DNA of 64,000 bases, from NCBI RefSeq assembly GCF_003985155.1, contig NZ_ML133690.1:124001-188000 (forward strand), written 5' to 3'. The notes under the pieces are model-generated. The model ran no database searches, was not told where the DNA came from, and saw nothing but the letters and a program-made list of their open reading frames with translations. This document shows positions 1-9,327 of the stretch, piece after piece. Position 1 is the first letter of the stretch, and every line of letters begins with the position of its first letter. This DNA is from Rhizobium vallis. GTDB lineage: Bacteria > Pseudomonadota > Alphaproteobacteria > Rhizobiales > Rhizobiaceae. Made by a program: the position numbers and the translations under genes.

Positions 1-1453
1 CCAGGAGCAATACGGCATTCCCCTTCGGCGCCTGAGCGGGTTGATGAGCCCGTGGTGCCTGAAGCGGCTCGATGATTTCGGCGGCGATATTTCCCGTTTC
101 CGCGTCGTCAGGATACAGCCGTCGCGGCTGCGCCAGATCGCCATCGCCAAGACCGAGCCCGGAGACGAGAACAATCAGGATATCTCGTCGCTGGTCGGCA
201 AGGTCGATATCCGCAAACTGGAGACCTATTCACAGAACGATCCCGATGCCTACAGCTATTCGGGAGGGCTGAACCGCGCCAACCAGGGCATCCTCGAATT
301 CGTCGAGATGTTCAAGGCGCCGATCAAGATGCTGCATCCGCTGCTGACGTCGACACAGGAAGGAAACTATATCGGCACCGAGAATATCGGCGCCATACCC
401 TTCTCCGGCATCGTCCTTGCGCATTCGAACGAGGCGGAATGGCAGACCTTCAAGGCCAACAAGAACAACGAAGCCTTCATCGACCGTATCTGCGTGATCA
501 AGGTGCCTTATTGCCTGCGCGTGACGGAAGAGCAGAAGATCTACGAAAAGCTGATCGAGGGATCGGAACTGGTGGACGCGCCATGCGCGCCGGCGACGCT
601 CGAAATGCTCGCCCGCTTCTCCGTGCTTTCACGCCTGCGCAAGCACGAGAATTCAACCTTCTTCTCGAAGATGCGCACCTATGACGGCGAGAGCCTGAAG
701 GAAACCGATCCGCGCGCCCGCAGCGTCCAGGAATATCGGGATGCGGCCGGCATCGACGAGGGCATGGACGGCATATCGACGCGCTTCGCCTTCAAGGTGC
801 TCGCCTCCACCTTCAATCACGACACCACCGACATCGGCGCCGATCCGGTTCATCTGATGTATGTGCTGGAGCAGTCGATCCGTCGCGAGCAGTTTTCCGA
901 CGACGTCGAGAAGCGCTATCTGGAGTTCATCAAGGCCGATCTTGCGCCACGTTACGCAGAGTTCATTGGAAATGAAATCCAGAAGGCCTATCTTGAATCC
1001 TACGCAGACTACGGACAGAATCTGTTCGACCGCTACGTGGATTATGCCGATGCCTGGATCGAAGACGTGGACTTCAAGGATCCCGATACCGGCCAGCTTC
1101 TCGACCGCGAGCTCCTCAATCAGGAACTGACGAAGATCGAAAAGCCGGCGGGGATCGCCAATCCGAAGGATTTCCGCAATGAGATCGTCAAGTTCTGCTT
1201 GAGATCGCGGGCAGCCAACGGCGGAAAGAATCCGTCATGGACGAGCTACGAGAAAATCCGGGAAGTCATCGAAAAGCGAATGTTCTCGCAGGTCGAGGAT
1301 CTTTTGCCGGTCATTTCCTTCGGGTCGAAGAAGGATTCCGAAACGGAAAAGAAGCACAGCGAATTCGTCTCGCGCATGGCCGCGCGAGGTTACACCGAGA
1401 GGCAGGTTCGACGCCTTGTGGAATGGTACATGCGCGTCAAACAGGCAAGTTAA
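1..1453 (+). CDS. prkA: PrkA-family serine protein kinase, 5' end outside window
   Basis: The frame is open from base 2 and gives 483 residues before the stop; the E. coli homologue YeaG is about 644, so roughly the first quarter, including Walker A, is missing. What remains is the end of the AAA+ ATPase core (a sensor-like AHSNEAEW near residue 145 of the visible part, an FIDRI arginine-finger-like motif shortly after) and the C-terminal PrkA kinase domain. YeaG and YeaH act in stationary-phase and nitrogen-starvation responses in enterobacteria. The downstream genes follow the conserved order prkA-yeaH-spoVR, which makes the identity firm. The gap to yeaH is 12 bp, so co-transcription is likely. 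Confidence 0.95.
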   Translation, partial: QEQYGIPLRRLSGLMSPWCLKRLDDFGGDISRFRVVRIQPSRLRQIAIAKTEPGDENNQDISSLVGKVDIRKLETYSQNDPDAYSYSGGLNRANQGILEFVEMFKAPIKMLHPLLTSTQEGNYIGTENIGAIPFSGIVLAHSNEAEWQTFKANKNNEAFIDRICVIKVPYCLRVTEEQKIYEKLIEGSELVDAPCAPATLEMLARFSVLSRLRKHENSTFFSKMRTYDGESLKETDPRARSVQEYRDAAGIDEGMDGISTRFAFKVLASTFNHDTTDIGADPVHLMYVLEQSIRREQFSDDVEKRYLEFIKADLAPRYAEFIGNEIQKAYLESYADYGQNLFDRYVDYADAWIEDVDFKDPDTGQLLDRELLNQELTKIEKPAGIANPKDFRNEIVKFCLRSRAANGGKNPSWTSYEKIREVIEKRMFSQVEDLLPVISFGSKKDSETEKKHSEFVSRMAARGYTERQVRRLVEWYMRVKQAS

Positions 1454-1465
1454 TGCGGAGCCATT

Positions 1466-2740
1466 ATGCACATTGTCGACCGGCGGCTGAATCCGCGCGG
1501 TAAAAGTCTGGAAAATCGGCAGCGGTTCCTTCGTCGCATGAAGGGCGCCGTGCAGCAGGCGGTCAAACGTTCTCTGCAAAACCGAAACATTCGAGATGTG
1601 CTCGACGGCGGGGAAATCAGCCTGCCGATCGATGGAATGGCCGAACCGAGCCTGAGAAGGGGCGACGGCGGCATTCGCGATCATATCCTGCCCGGAAACA
1701 GGGCCTTCGTCGAAGGCGACATTCTTCCGCGCCCGCCGGGGAGCCGGGGCGGAAAACCGAAGGATGCGGGCGAAGGCGATGGCGAGGACGGCTTCCGCTT
1801 CGTGCTGACGCGCGAGGAATTCCTCGACGTATTCCTGGACGATCTGGAACTGCCCGACCTTGCCAAGCGGCGCCTGGCCGAAACCGAGGAGGAAACGCCT
1901 TTCCGGGCCGGCTATTCCGTCTCCGGGTCGCCGTCCAACATCGCCATCGGCCGCACGACGAGGCTTGCGATGATGAGGCGCGTGGCGCTCGGTCGTCCGC
2001 GTCCCGAAGAGATCGAAGCCCTGCAGCGGCAGATCGAGGAATGCGAGGACGAGGAAATCCGCCTGACGCTGGAGGCAAAACTCAAGTCGCTCGAGGCAAA
2101 AAGCCGGCGCATTCCCTATATCGATCCGCTCGACATCAGGTATCGCCGCTTCGAAAACGAGCCGAAGCCCGTGGCAAAGGCCGTGATGTTCTGCCTCATG
2201 GACGTCTCGGGCTCCATGTCGGAACACATGAAGGACCTCGCGAAGCGGTTCTACCTGTTGCTCTACCTGTTCCTGTCCAGGCGTTACAAGAAGGTGGAGA
2301 TCGTCTTCATCCGCCATACCGACAGGGCCGAGGAGGTCGACGAGGAAACCTTCTTCTACGGCCCGGCGACGGGCGGCACGCTGGTATCGAGCGCCCTTGC
2401 AGCGATGCGGGCGATCATCGCGGCGCGTTTCGATCCGGCGGAGTGGAACATCTACGGCGCCCAGGCCTCGGACGGCGACAACGCCCATTCGGACGGAAAC
2501 CTGACCGGCCATCTCCTGCAGGAGATTTTGCCGCTCTGCCAGTATTTCGCCTATATCGAGGTCGGCGAAGAGGGCGGCGACTCCTCAATATCCCGGTCGC
2601 CCCTGTGGATGCTCTATGAGGGGATCCGCTCGGAACTGCAGCCGCTTTCGATGCGCAAGGTCTGCCGGCGAAGCGAGATATTCCCGGTCTTCCACGATCT
2701 CTTCCAGAAACGTGACGCACAGTCGAGGGCGACGCCATGA
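1466..2740 (+). CDS. YeaH/YhbH family protein (DUF444)
   Basis: 424 residues, the usual length for this family. The N-terminus (MHIVDRRLNPRGKSLENRQR) is the family signature. A von Willebrand A-like fold is indicated by the MIDAS-type DVSGSMS motif near residue 246. The protein is the genetic partner of PrkA and is thought to be functionally linked to the kinase; its biochemical activity is unknown. It overlaps the next gene by four bases (ATGA at 2737-2740), a sign of translational coupling within the prkA-yeaH-spoVR operon. A long open frame lies antisense to this gene but is a shadow of it. Confidence 0.94.
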   Translation: MHIVDRRLNPRGKSLENRQRFLRRMKGAVQQAVKRSLQNRNIRDVLDGGEISLPIDGMAEPSLRRGDGGIRDHILPGNRAFVEGDILPRPPGSRGGKPKDAGEGDGEDGFRFVLTREEFLDVFLDDLELPDLAKRRLAETEEETPFRAGYSVSGSPSNIAIGRTTRLAMMRRVALGRPRPEEIEALQRQIEECEDEEIRLTLEAKLKSLEAKSRRIPYIDPLDIRYRRFENEPKPVAKAVMFCLMDVSGSMSEHMKDLAKRFYLLLYLFLSRRYKKVEIVFIRHTDRAEEVDEETFFYGPATGGTLVSSALAAMRAIIAARFDPAEWNIYGAQASDGDNAHSDGNLTGHLLQEILPLCQYFAYIEVGEEGGDSSISRSPLWMLYEGIRSELQPLSMRKVCRRSEIFPVFHDLFQKRDAQSRATP

Positions 2741-4287
2741 CAGCCACGCTGAGGCCGAAAGAGCTGCTACTGTTCAAGGGTGCCGACTGGGACTTTTCAA
2801 CGCTGCAGCGCATCCACGACGCCTGCGAGGAGATTGCGCTTAACGAACTTGGCCTCGACGTCTATCCGAACCAGATCGAGGTCATCACGTCGGAGCAGAT
2901 GCTGGATGCCTATTCCTCGACCGGCATGCCGCTCTTCTACCGTCACTGGTCCTTCGGCAAGCACTTCGCCCATCACGAAGCCTTCTACCGCCGCGGCATG
3001 CGCGACCTTGCCTACGAGATCGTCATCAACAGCTCGCCCTGCATCTCCTACCTCATGGAGGAGAACACGGCGACGATGCAGACGCTGGTCATCGCGCACG
3101 CTGCCTTCGGCCACAACCACTTCTTCAAGAACAACTATCTCTTCAAGCTCTGGACCGATGCGGAGGGCATCCTCGATTACCTCGATTTCGCCAAGGGTTA
3201 TATCTCCCGCTGCGAGGAACGTTATGGCGAGGTGGCCGTCGAGCGCACGCTCGACGCGGCGCATGCGCTGATGTCGCACGGCGTGCATCGCTATGCCGGC
3301 AAGAACACGCTCGATCTCCGCCAGGAGGAGAAGCGGCTACAGGAACGCCGCGCCCACGAGGAGCAGATGTTCAACGACCTGTGGCGCACGGTTCCCGTCG
3401 GCAAGGCCAAGAAGGCTGGTGACATCGGGCTTGAAAAGCGCCGCGCCGCCCTTGGCCTCCCACAGGACAACATCCTTTATTTTCTCGAGAAATCCGCGCC
3501 GCGGCTGCAGCCTTGGCAGCGCGAAATCCTTCGCATCGTCCGCCATGTCGCACAATATTTCCATCCCCAGCGGCAGACCAAGGTGATGAACGAGGGAACC
3601 GCTACCTTCGTCCACTACCAGATCATGAACCGGCTGCACGAACGCGGGCAGATCAGCGACGGCAATTTCCTCGAATTCCTGAAGTCGCATGCCAATGTCG
3701 TGTTCCAGCCGAATTACGACGACCGCCGGTTCTCGGGCTTCAATCCGTATGCGCTCGGTTTTGCGATGATGCAGGATATCGAGAGGATCGTGACCGCGCC
3801 GACGGAAGAGGACCGCGCGTGGTTTCCCGACATTGCAGGACGCGGCGATGCGATGGGCGTCCTGCGCGACATCTGGGCCAATTACCGGGACGAGAGTTTC
3901 ATCAGCCAGTTCCTGAGCCCCAACCTGATCCGGCAGCTCAGGCTGTTCCATCTCTACGACGATCCGGAACAGACCGAGGGTGTGCTGGTTTCGGCGATCC
4001 ACAACGAGCGCGGCTATCTCCGCATCCGCCGCCAGCTCTCACGCGAATACGATATCGGCTGGACGGATCCGGCAATCGATATCGTCGACGTCGACCTCGC
4101 CGGCGACCGCCGCCTGCTCCTGCAGCACATCGTCGTGAACGACTGCTATCTCCAGGAAGCCGACATGAAGCACGTGCTGCAGCATCTCGCCGATCTCTGG
4201 GGTTACGACGTATTGCTTCAGGAAATCGACGATTCCAACGTCGTGGCCCGGGAGCACACGGCGAGCCCGCGCAAGAACGTTCAGTGA
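2737..4287 (+). CDS. SpoVR family protein
   Basis: 516 residues, close to the usual SpoVR/YcgB length. It has family-typical blocks such as FYRHWSFGKHF (about residues 67-77), AHAAFGHNHFFKNN (about 124-137) and NEGTATFVHY (about 285-294). The name comes from a Bacillus sporulation gene, but in proteobacteria the family accompanies prkA and yeaH and is not tied to sporulation. The start codon overlaps the yeaH stop, so this is the third gene of the operon. No clear terminator is visible in the 134 bp before the next gene. Confidence 0.94.
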   Translation: MTATLRPKELLLFKGADWDFSTLQRIHDACEEIALNELGLDVYPNQIEVITSEQMLDAYSSTGMPLFYRHWSFGKHFAHHEAFYRRGMRDLAYEIVINSSPCISYLMEENTATMQTLVIAHAAFGHNHFFKNNYLFKLWTDAEGILDYLDFAKGYISRCEERYGEVAVERTLDAAHALMSHGVHRYAGKNTLDLRQEEKRLQERRAHEEQMFNDLWRTVPVGKAKKAGDIGLEKRRAALGLPQDNILYFLEKSAPRLQPWQREILRIVRHVAQYFHPQRQTKVMNEGTATFVHYQIMNRLHERGQISDGNFLEFLKSHANVVFQPNYDDRRFSGFNPYALGFAMMQDIERIVTAPTEEDRAWFPDIAGRGDAMGVLRDIWANYRDESFISQFLSPNLIRQLRLFHLYDDPEQTEGVLVSAIHNERGYLRIRRQLSREYDIGWTDPAIDIVDVDLAGDRRLLLQHIVVNDCYLQEADMKHVLQHLADLWGYDVLLQEIDDSNVVAREHTASPRKNVQ

Positions 4288-4421
4288 TCAGCTGAAATTT
4301 TCGCTGAGACGCCTCGGGTGAATTGTGATAGCCGCCGGCTGGTGGTCATATCGCGATGGCGATCACGTGCAGTGACGGGACCGTAGACATTCCGCGCCCC
4401 TGATTTTGGAGGAGACGCAGC

Positions 4422-4814
4422 ATGGACCGTTTCACGGGAGGCTGCCTGTGCGGCGATGTCCGGATCGTGGCATCGGGACGCCCATACCGGGTCGGACTTT
4501 GTCACTGTCTCGACTGCCGCAAACATCACGGGGCGCTTTTTCACGCTTCCGCGATATTTCCCCAGGATGCAGTGACGATCGACGGCGAGACGCGCGACTA
4601 TGGCGGGCGTTTCTTCTGTCCCCGCTGCGGCTCGTCGGTTTTCTCGCGCACCGCGGATGAAATCGAAGTGAATCTGGGATCCCTTGATGCGCCCGACCAA
4701 CTAATGCCGACCTACGAACTCTGGACGGTTCGCCGCGAGTCCTGGCTGCCGCCATTTCTGCTTGCGAGGCGATACGATCGGGATCGTGAGGCCGCAGGCC
4801 GTTTTGAGGAATAG
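4422..4814 (+). CDS. GFA family (glutathione-dependent formaldehyde-activating-like) zinc protein
   Basis: 130 residues, the expected size for a GFA/CENP-V domain protein. Zinc-ligand cysteines stand in the family pattern: GGCLCGDVR near the N-terminus, CHCLDCRKHHGALF in the middle and CPRCGSSVF near residue 70. A good ribosome binding site (ggagga at 4409-4414) precedes the ATG. Some members bind glutathione, and others are of unknown role; the substrate cannot be told from sequence. It stands alone between the spoVR operon and a gene on the other strand. Confidence 0.88.
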   Translation: MDRFTGGCLCGDVRIVASGRPYRVGLCHCLDCRKHHGALFHASAIFPQDAVTIDGETRDYGGRFFCPRCGSSVFSRTADEIEVNLGSLDAPDQLMPTYELWTVRRESWLPPFLLARRYDRDREAAGRFEE

Positions 4815-4929
4815 GCAGGACGAGGGGAGGTGCAGAACAAGATGCCCCGCGCCTGCCCTGCGGCCAATTTACCTGGCCGGCAAGGATTCGACCGCATTCC
4901 AATCCTGCATCTTGGTCATGCCGTCATCC

Positions 4930-5697
4930 TCATTGGCGGCCGGCGGTTACGCCGCCGTCGACGGGAAGGATCGTGCCGGTGATCCACGAAGCCTGCTCGG
5001 AGGCGAGAAACAGGATCGCTTCCGCGACGTCGCGCGGCTGACCGTAGCGGCCGAGGGGATGGAAGGCGTTGAAAGTGGGAAGGACCTCCTTGACCTGAGT
5101 GTCGGACAGGAAGGTGTTGTAGACCGGAGTTTCGACGACGGCCGGCGCAACGGCATTGATGCGGATATTGTAGGGCGCAAGCTCGATGGCGAGGTTGCGG
5201 ACCATGGCGTGGACGCCGGCATTGGCGGCCGAATAGGCCGCCGACGGGGTCGCGCCGATCGCCTGGATCGCCCACATGGACCCCGTCTGGACGATTGCGC
5301 CGCCCCTGTCCTTCATCGCCTTCGCCGCCGCCTGGGCGGTGAAGAACTTGCCCTTGAGGATCGTGTCCAGATACCAATCGTAATCGGCTTCCGTGAGCTC
5401 GGTGAACGGCTTCGGATTGAAGACACCAGCATTGTTGACGAGGACATCGAGCTTTCCAAAACGGGAAATGGCGAGGTCAACAAGCGCGGCTCCGGTTTCC
5501 GGCTTGGCGATGTCGCCTGCGGAAACGGCGACATTCTTGCCGCTCGGGTCGATTTCCCTTGCCGCGGCTTCGAGCTTTTCGAGATTCCGTCCGTTGATGA
5601 CGACCTTCGCGCCCTCCGCAACGAAGCGCGCCGCCGCTTCCTTGCCGATGCCGGAACCACCGCCGGTGATGGCGACTACCTTACCTTCAAATCGCAT
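4930..5697 (-). CDS. SDR-family protein with altered catalytic tetrad
   Basis: 255 residues, a classical short-chain dehydrogenase/reductase length. The nucleotide-binding TGGGSGIG is at residues 11-18 and NNAG at 88-91. The catalytic set is unusual: Ser140 and Tyr155 are present, but the normal YxxxK lysine is Asn159 (YSAAN), and the usual Asn of the NxxG/NLKG block near residue 113 is also changed (TILKG). It may be a non-classical SDR or have little oxidoreductase activity. It is divergent from the TetR gene at 5803 and shares the intergenic region holding two palindromic operators, so repression by that TetR protein is likely. Confidence 0.88.
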   Translation of the reverse strand: MRFEGKVVAITGGGSGIGKEAAARFVAEGAKVVINGRNLEKLEAAAREIDPSGKNVAVSAGDIAKPETGAALVDLAISRFGKLDVLVNNAGVFNPKPFTELTEADYDWYLDTILKGKFFTAQAAAKAMKDRGGAIVQTGSMWAIQAIGATPSAAYSAANAGVHAMVRNLAIELAPYNIRINAVAPAVVETPVYNTFLSDTQVKEVLPTFNAFHPLGRYGQPRDVAEAILFLASEQASWITGTILPVDGGVTAGRQ

Positions 5698-5712
5698 GTT
5701 CGTCTCCTTTTG

Positions 5713-5732
5713 TCTATCTATCGATAGATAGA
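5713..5732. promoter_or_regulatory. Perfect 20-bp palindromic operator (TetR site 1)
   Basis: The sequence TCTATCTATCGATAGATAGA is its own reverse complement over 20 bases. It sits 15 bp upstream of the SDR start, where a repressor would block the SDR promoter. A near-identical site lies at 5771-5790. Binding by the adjacent TetR protein is an inference. Confidence 0.8.
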
Positions 5733-5770
5733 TGACGAATGCATAGCGATTGCTTTCCGGGTACGCAAGC

Positions 5771-5790
5771 CCTATCTATCGCTAGATAGA
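5771..5790. promoter_or_regulatory. Near-perfect palindromic operator (TetR site 2)
   Basis: CCTATCTATCGCTAGATAGA matches site 1 at 18 of 20 positions and keeps both TCTA...TAGA arms. It lies 12 bp before the tetR start, so autoregulation of tetR is likely. The two site centres are 58 bp apart. Confidence 0.75.
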
Positions 5791-5802
5791 GAAAGGGCAG
5801 GG

Positions 5803-6306
5803 ATGAGTGACACTGCAAATGCAATTCTGGACGCGGCTGAGGAGAGGATCCGCGAGGCCGGTTACAGCGGCTTCAGCTTCCGCGAGGTCGCGGCCGATAT
5901 CGGCGTGAAGAGCTCCAGCGTCCATTACCATTTTCCGACCAAGGAAAAGCTGGCGGCCGCCGTTGCCCGTCGTTACACGGATCGCTTCCTGGAAGCCGTG
6001 GACAACGAACTGGCTGGGGGCGGTGACATCGTCCGGGCTTGGCGGGAGGTTTTCCGCAAGGCTTTTCACCGCGACGGCAGGATGTGTCTCTGTGGCGCGC
6101 TGGCGGCGACGTCACACGATCTGGCGGAGGAAGTTAGAATCGAAGTGAAAAGGTTCTTCCTGCTCGGTATCGAGAGACTAACGGCCGGCGGCCTCGACAA
6201 AGACGCGGCGGTGCACGTTCTCGCTACCCTGGAAGGTGCGATGCTGACGGCGAACATCCTCGACGACCGGTCCATGTTCGACAGCGGCAGCGCAGCCCTC
6301 GCATGA
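5803..6306 (+). CDS. TetR/AcrR family transcriptional regulator
   Basis: 167 residues. The N-terminal helix-turn-helix is clear: ILDAAEERIREAGYSGFSFREVAADIGV followed closely by SVHYHFPTKEKL, the standard TetR DNA-recognition segment at about residues 7-47. The C-terminal ligand domain is short and contains a CLCGALAAT stretch seen in some TetR members. The ATG at 5803 follows a purine-rich gggcaggg. It is divergent from the SDR gene, with two matching palindromes between them, so it is predicted to repress both genes. The ligand is unknown. Confidence 0.92.
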   Translation: MSDTANAILDAAEERIREAGYSGFSFREVAADIGVKSSSVHYHFPTKEKLAAAVARRYTDRFLEAVDNELAGGGDIVRAWREVFRKAFHRDGRMCLCGALAATSHDLAEEVRIEVKRFFLLGIERLTAGGLDKDAAVHVLATLEGAMLTANILDDRSMFDSGSAALA

Positions 6307-6310
6307 TCCG

Positions 6311-7522
6311 TCACGGTGCGTACGCCGGCCGGGCCGCGCGCCAGACCAGGGGAACCAGAACCAGGGCGACCGCCGGAAGCACGATCCAGTTGATCGTTTC
6401 CCAGCCGGAGCTGTGCAGCAGCGATCCCGATGAGAAGGAGGCGCAGGCGACCGTTCCGAAGACGAGGAAATCGTTCGCGCCCTGAACCTTGCCACGCTCG
6501 GCCGGCGTATGGCAGTCGGCCACCATGGCGGTCGCGCCGATGAAGCCGAAGTTCCAGCCGATGCCGAGCAGCACCAGCGAGATCCAGAAATGGGCGATGT
6601 CGAAGCCGGCAAGCGCAACCGCTGCCGAGCCGCCGATCAGCAGCAGGCCGATAGCGGCCACTCGTTCCTTGCCGAAACGCACCATGAGCCGCCCGGTCAC
6701 GAAGCTCGGCCCGTACATGGCAAGGATATGCCATTGGATGCCCAGAGCCGCCTGGTCGATCGAATGTCCGTGTCCCACCATGGCGATCGGCGAGGCGGTC
6801 ATCACGAAGGTCATCAGGCCGTAGGATACGACGCCCGTGGCGATCGCCAGCAGATAGCGCGGCGAGGTCAGTATCTCGAAAAGCGGCCGCTCCGCGGCGC
6901 CTTCCCGACCCACGGCTCTCGGCGGCGAAGATCTGCGAAGCAGAAAGAGGATCGGGAAGGCCAGCGCGGCGAGGACCGCCTGGCTCACGAAGCTCCCCGC
7001 GAAGGGCGTCCCGGGAAGCGCATCGCGCGTCCAGATGACGAGCTGCGGCCCGATGATCGCCGCCGCGAGGCCGCCGATCATGACACGGGCGATCGCCCTC
7101 TGGCTCTCGGCGCCGCTCGCATTGTCGGTCGCGGCGAAACGGTAGCTCTGGACGTAGGACGAGTAAAAACCGGCAAGGCAGGTGCCGAGACAGAAGACGA
7201 TGAAACTGCCGAGAACGATGCCGATGGCGGCGATCAGGCCGGAGACCATGCCGATGACCGTGCCGAGCAGATAGCCCGCCCGCCGCCCGAAGCGGCGCAT
7301 CACATATGCCGCCGGCAGAGTTCCGAGCGCGAGCCCGAGGTTGAGCAGGCTGACCGGCAGGGTGATGAGATCGGGATCGGGCGAGAGCTGCTGCCCGACC
7401 AGGCCACCGAGCGACACGACGACGGGCGCGTTCGCGCCGCCGAAGGCCTGCGCGACAGTCAGAATCCATGAATTGTGTTTTGCGGTTTCTGGGGCGGGCG
7501 AAACTTGCGGAATGACGTTCAT
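6311..7522 (-). CDS. MFS transporter
   Basis: 403 residues with about twelve hydrophobic segments, typical of the major facilitator superfamily. A loop 2-3 signature is visible (YVMRRFGRRAGYLLG, near residues 74-88). The ATG overlaps the stop of the upstream amine-oxidase gene by four bases, so it is the last gene of the minus-strand operon SDR-cupin-oxidase-MFS. The substrate is unknown; the context suggests export or uptake of the compound handled by the three enzyme-like proteins. It runs convergent to the TetR gene, with only 4 bp between the stops. Confidence 0.9.
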   Translation of the reverse strand: MNVIPQVSPAPETAKHNSWILTVAQAFGGANAPVVVSLGGLVGQQLSPDPDLITLPVSLLNLGLALGTLPAAYVMRRFGRRAGYLLGTVIGMVSGLIAAIGIVLGSFIVFCLGTCLAGFYSSYVQSYRFAATDNASGAESQRAIARVMIGGLAAAIIGPQLVIWTRDALPGTPFAGSFVSQAVLAALAFPILFLLRRSSPPRAVGREGAAERPLFEILTSPRYLLAIATGVVSYGLMTFVMTASPIAMVGHGHSIDQAALGIQWHILAMYGPSFVTGRLMVRFGKERVAAIGLLLIGGSAAVALAGFDIAHFWISLVLLGIGWNFGFIGATAMVADCHTPAERGKVQGANDFLVFGTVACASFSSGSLLHSSGWETINWIVLPAVALVLVPLVWRAARPAYAP

Positions 7523-8622
7523 TCTCTATCCATTCTGGACCGGATCTCGGCGACTGCCCGCTTGGCGGCGATGACGGCGCCGGCGAGGTATCCCGGTTCG
7601 GAATCACTGGTTTCGCTTCCGGCCAGCAAAAGGCGGGCTTCCCACGGCCCGGATACCCAGCGCGAACTTCCCGGCATGGGATGTCCGCCGCCCGCACGGT
7701 CCGCTGCGGTCGATGTCAGCGAATCGGCGGCCCAATCTTTCAGCAGGGTCGCGCGCGGCTCAAGCGCCTCGTAGCCGAAAAGCCTCGCAAGCTGTGCGAG
7801 GCTTGCCTGCTTCAGGACCTCCTCGCCAAGTGCGGCGCGCTGATCCGCGCCGACGCCGAGGAAGCCGAAGAGGGCTGGCTTGCCGGAGGCTGTCGTCGCG
7901 TCGTGGATTTCGACCAGCGGCCCCACCATGCTCTGCGCTGTGCCGGAAAGCCCGTCCGTGCGCCAGAAGGGTTTGTCGTAGATGGCGAAGAACTTCGCAT
8001 GCGGCGCCATCCATGTCGGCGTGTCGCGCCAGCGGGCGGCCGTTGCCGGATCCTGCAAGGGCGTAAATGTGACCGTCGCCTCCAGCAGCCGCGGCGGTAA
8101 AGCCGCGACGACGAGCCCCGCCTGCAGGACCTCCGCGCTGCCGCCGCCCGTCTCGACGGTGAGCTTGACGCCGTCTTCGGCGAGGTCCATCGTCGTCACC
8201 TTCGCGCCGAGACGGATGCGTTCGGCCGGGAGCCTGCCTGCGAGCGCGCGCACTGCCGCCGCCGTGCCACCCCTAAGCCGCATCGACTGCTGATCCAGCG
8301 CCTCCGGCAGATAGCGCTGGGGCTTCTCGCGCGACATGCGTTCGAAGACGACGGCTCCCTCGCTGTTCTGGCCGAAGGAGCCAAGCCCGAATTCGCTAAC
8401 GAGCGTCGCCATAACAGGCTGTATCAGCGGCCAGTACCATGAAGGACCGAGATCGAAGCCGTCCTCTGCCGGCATGCCGGTTTCGTCGGCCGTCAGGATG
8501 CGGCCGCCAAGCCGCTCGCGCGCTTCCACAAGAATGACGTCGATACCGGAAGCATGAAGCGCCTGGGCCGTGTACAGGCCGGCGAGACCGCCGCCGACGA
8601 CGGCTACTTTGCAAGTCTCCAT
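7519..8622 (-). CDS. FAD-dependent amine oxidase-like protein
   Basis: 367 residues from the ATG at 8622 (METCKVAVVGGGLAGLY), which follows a ggggag ribosome binding site; an upstream extension is possible but overlaps the cupin gene. The N-terminal VVGGGLAGLYTAQAL is the Rossmann dinucleotide-binding motif, followed by an EARERLGGRI block. The C-terminal LLLAGSETSDSEPGYLAGAV (about residues 329-348) matches the flavin-binding end of monoamine oxidase-like proteins. It is third in the minus-strand operon, one base after the cupin stop. The true substrate amine is not predictable. Confidence 0.87.
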   Translation of the reverse strand: METCKVAVVGGGLAGLYTAQALHASGIDVILVEARERLGGRILTADETGMPAEDGFDLGPSWYWPLIQPVMATLVSEFGLGSFGQNSEGAVVFERMSREKPQRYLPEALDQQSMRLRGGTAAAVRALAGRLPAERIRLGAKVTTMDLAEDGVKLTVETGGGSAEVLQAGLVVAALPPRLLEATVTFTPLQDPATAARWRDTPTWMAPHAKFFAIYDKPFWRTDGLSGTAQSMVGPLVEIHDATTASGKPALFGFLGVGADQRAALGEEVLKQASLAQLARLFGYEALEPRATLLKDWAADSLTSTAADRAGGGHPMPGSSRWVSGPWEARLLLAGSETSDSEPGYLAGAVIAAKRAVAEIRSRMDRE

Positions 8623-8623
8623 G

Positions 8624-9325
8624 TCACTTCTCCCCAGGGCGTTCGGGATTGTCGAAGAGGCAGACGTCCTCATGCAGGAGCGGTGCGGATTTGTACCAGA
8701 CGCGCGCGCCTTGTCCTCCTGTCTTTGCCAGAAGCGGCTGTCCGGCGGGCAGGCGAAGCCAGCTCCAGCGGCCGAGCGTATCGCCCGTCTCGGTGAAGCC
8801 GCCTTCGATCACCAGCAGCTCGAGTCCTTTCGGATTGGCGATCTCGACCTCGGCATCCGGATGCCAGTCCTCCAGCATCACGCGCTCGTCCGAGCCATCG
8901 AAGAGTATCCTCGACGAGGCGACGCCGGCGCGCGCTTGGGATGGCCGGCCTTCGCCTGGTAGTCGGACGATGCGCTCGCGGTCGGCGGCCTTGAACTGCC
9001 AGAGCTTGACCAGGATCGTGCATCCGCCCTCGCTCTGCGGCGCATGTCCGCTTCCGGGCGGGTTGCGAACATAGGTGTCGGCGGGAAAGTCGCCGCTCTC
9101 GTCCTGGAAGACGCCGTCGAGGACGAGAAACTCCTCTCCGCCGGGATGTTCATGATGCGAGAACCTGCTTTGCGGGGCATAGCGGACGATGGATGTCGCC
9201 CGGGCCTTCTCTGCGCCGATCCGGAAAAGCATGCGCCGGTCCACGCCCTTTATCGGGCTCGGCACCCAGTCGAGCTCTGCGGCGTGGACGAGCGTGCGGC
9301 TGGAAAGGTCTTCGTTCAACAGCAT
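8624..9325 (-). CDS. Cupin-domain protein, ChrR-like
   Basis: 233 residues from the ATG at 9325; a TTG two codons upstream at 9331 is possible, but ggag is better spaced for the ATG. The cupin motif is visible as SHHEHPGGEEFLVLDG, with metal-binding His and Glu residues at about residues 56-71, and a second half resembling another cupin barrel follows. The bicupin layout and DRRMLFRIG start resemble the ChrR/anti-sigma cupin group. It lies between the SDR and the amine oxidase with gaps of 2 and 1 bp. It could be a dioxygenase or isomerase, or a small-molecule sensor. Confidence 0.82.
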   Translation of the reverse strand: MLLNEDLSSRTLVHAAELDWVPSPIKGVDRRMLFRIGAEKARATSIVRYAPQSRFSHHEHPGGEEFLVLDGVFQDESGDFPADTYVRNPPGSGHAPQSEGGCTILVKLWQFKAADRERIVRLPGEGRPSQARAGVASSRILFDGSDERVMLEDWHPDAEVEIANPKGLELLVIEGGFTETGDTLGRWSWLRLPAGQPLLAKTGGQGARVWYKSAPLLHEDVCLFDNPERPGEK

Positions 9326-9327
9326 GG

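Noticed and set aside
1235-2512. 425-codon open frame antisense to yeaH
   Set aside because: It is fully covered by a well-supported gene in the other strand and has the low-information Arg/His/Gln-rich composition of a GC-rich shadow.
6066-7697. 543-codon minus-strand frame over the MFS gene
   Set aside because: It is out of phase with the MFS frame, and the MFS protein has clear membrane helices while this does not.
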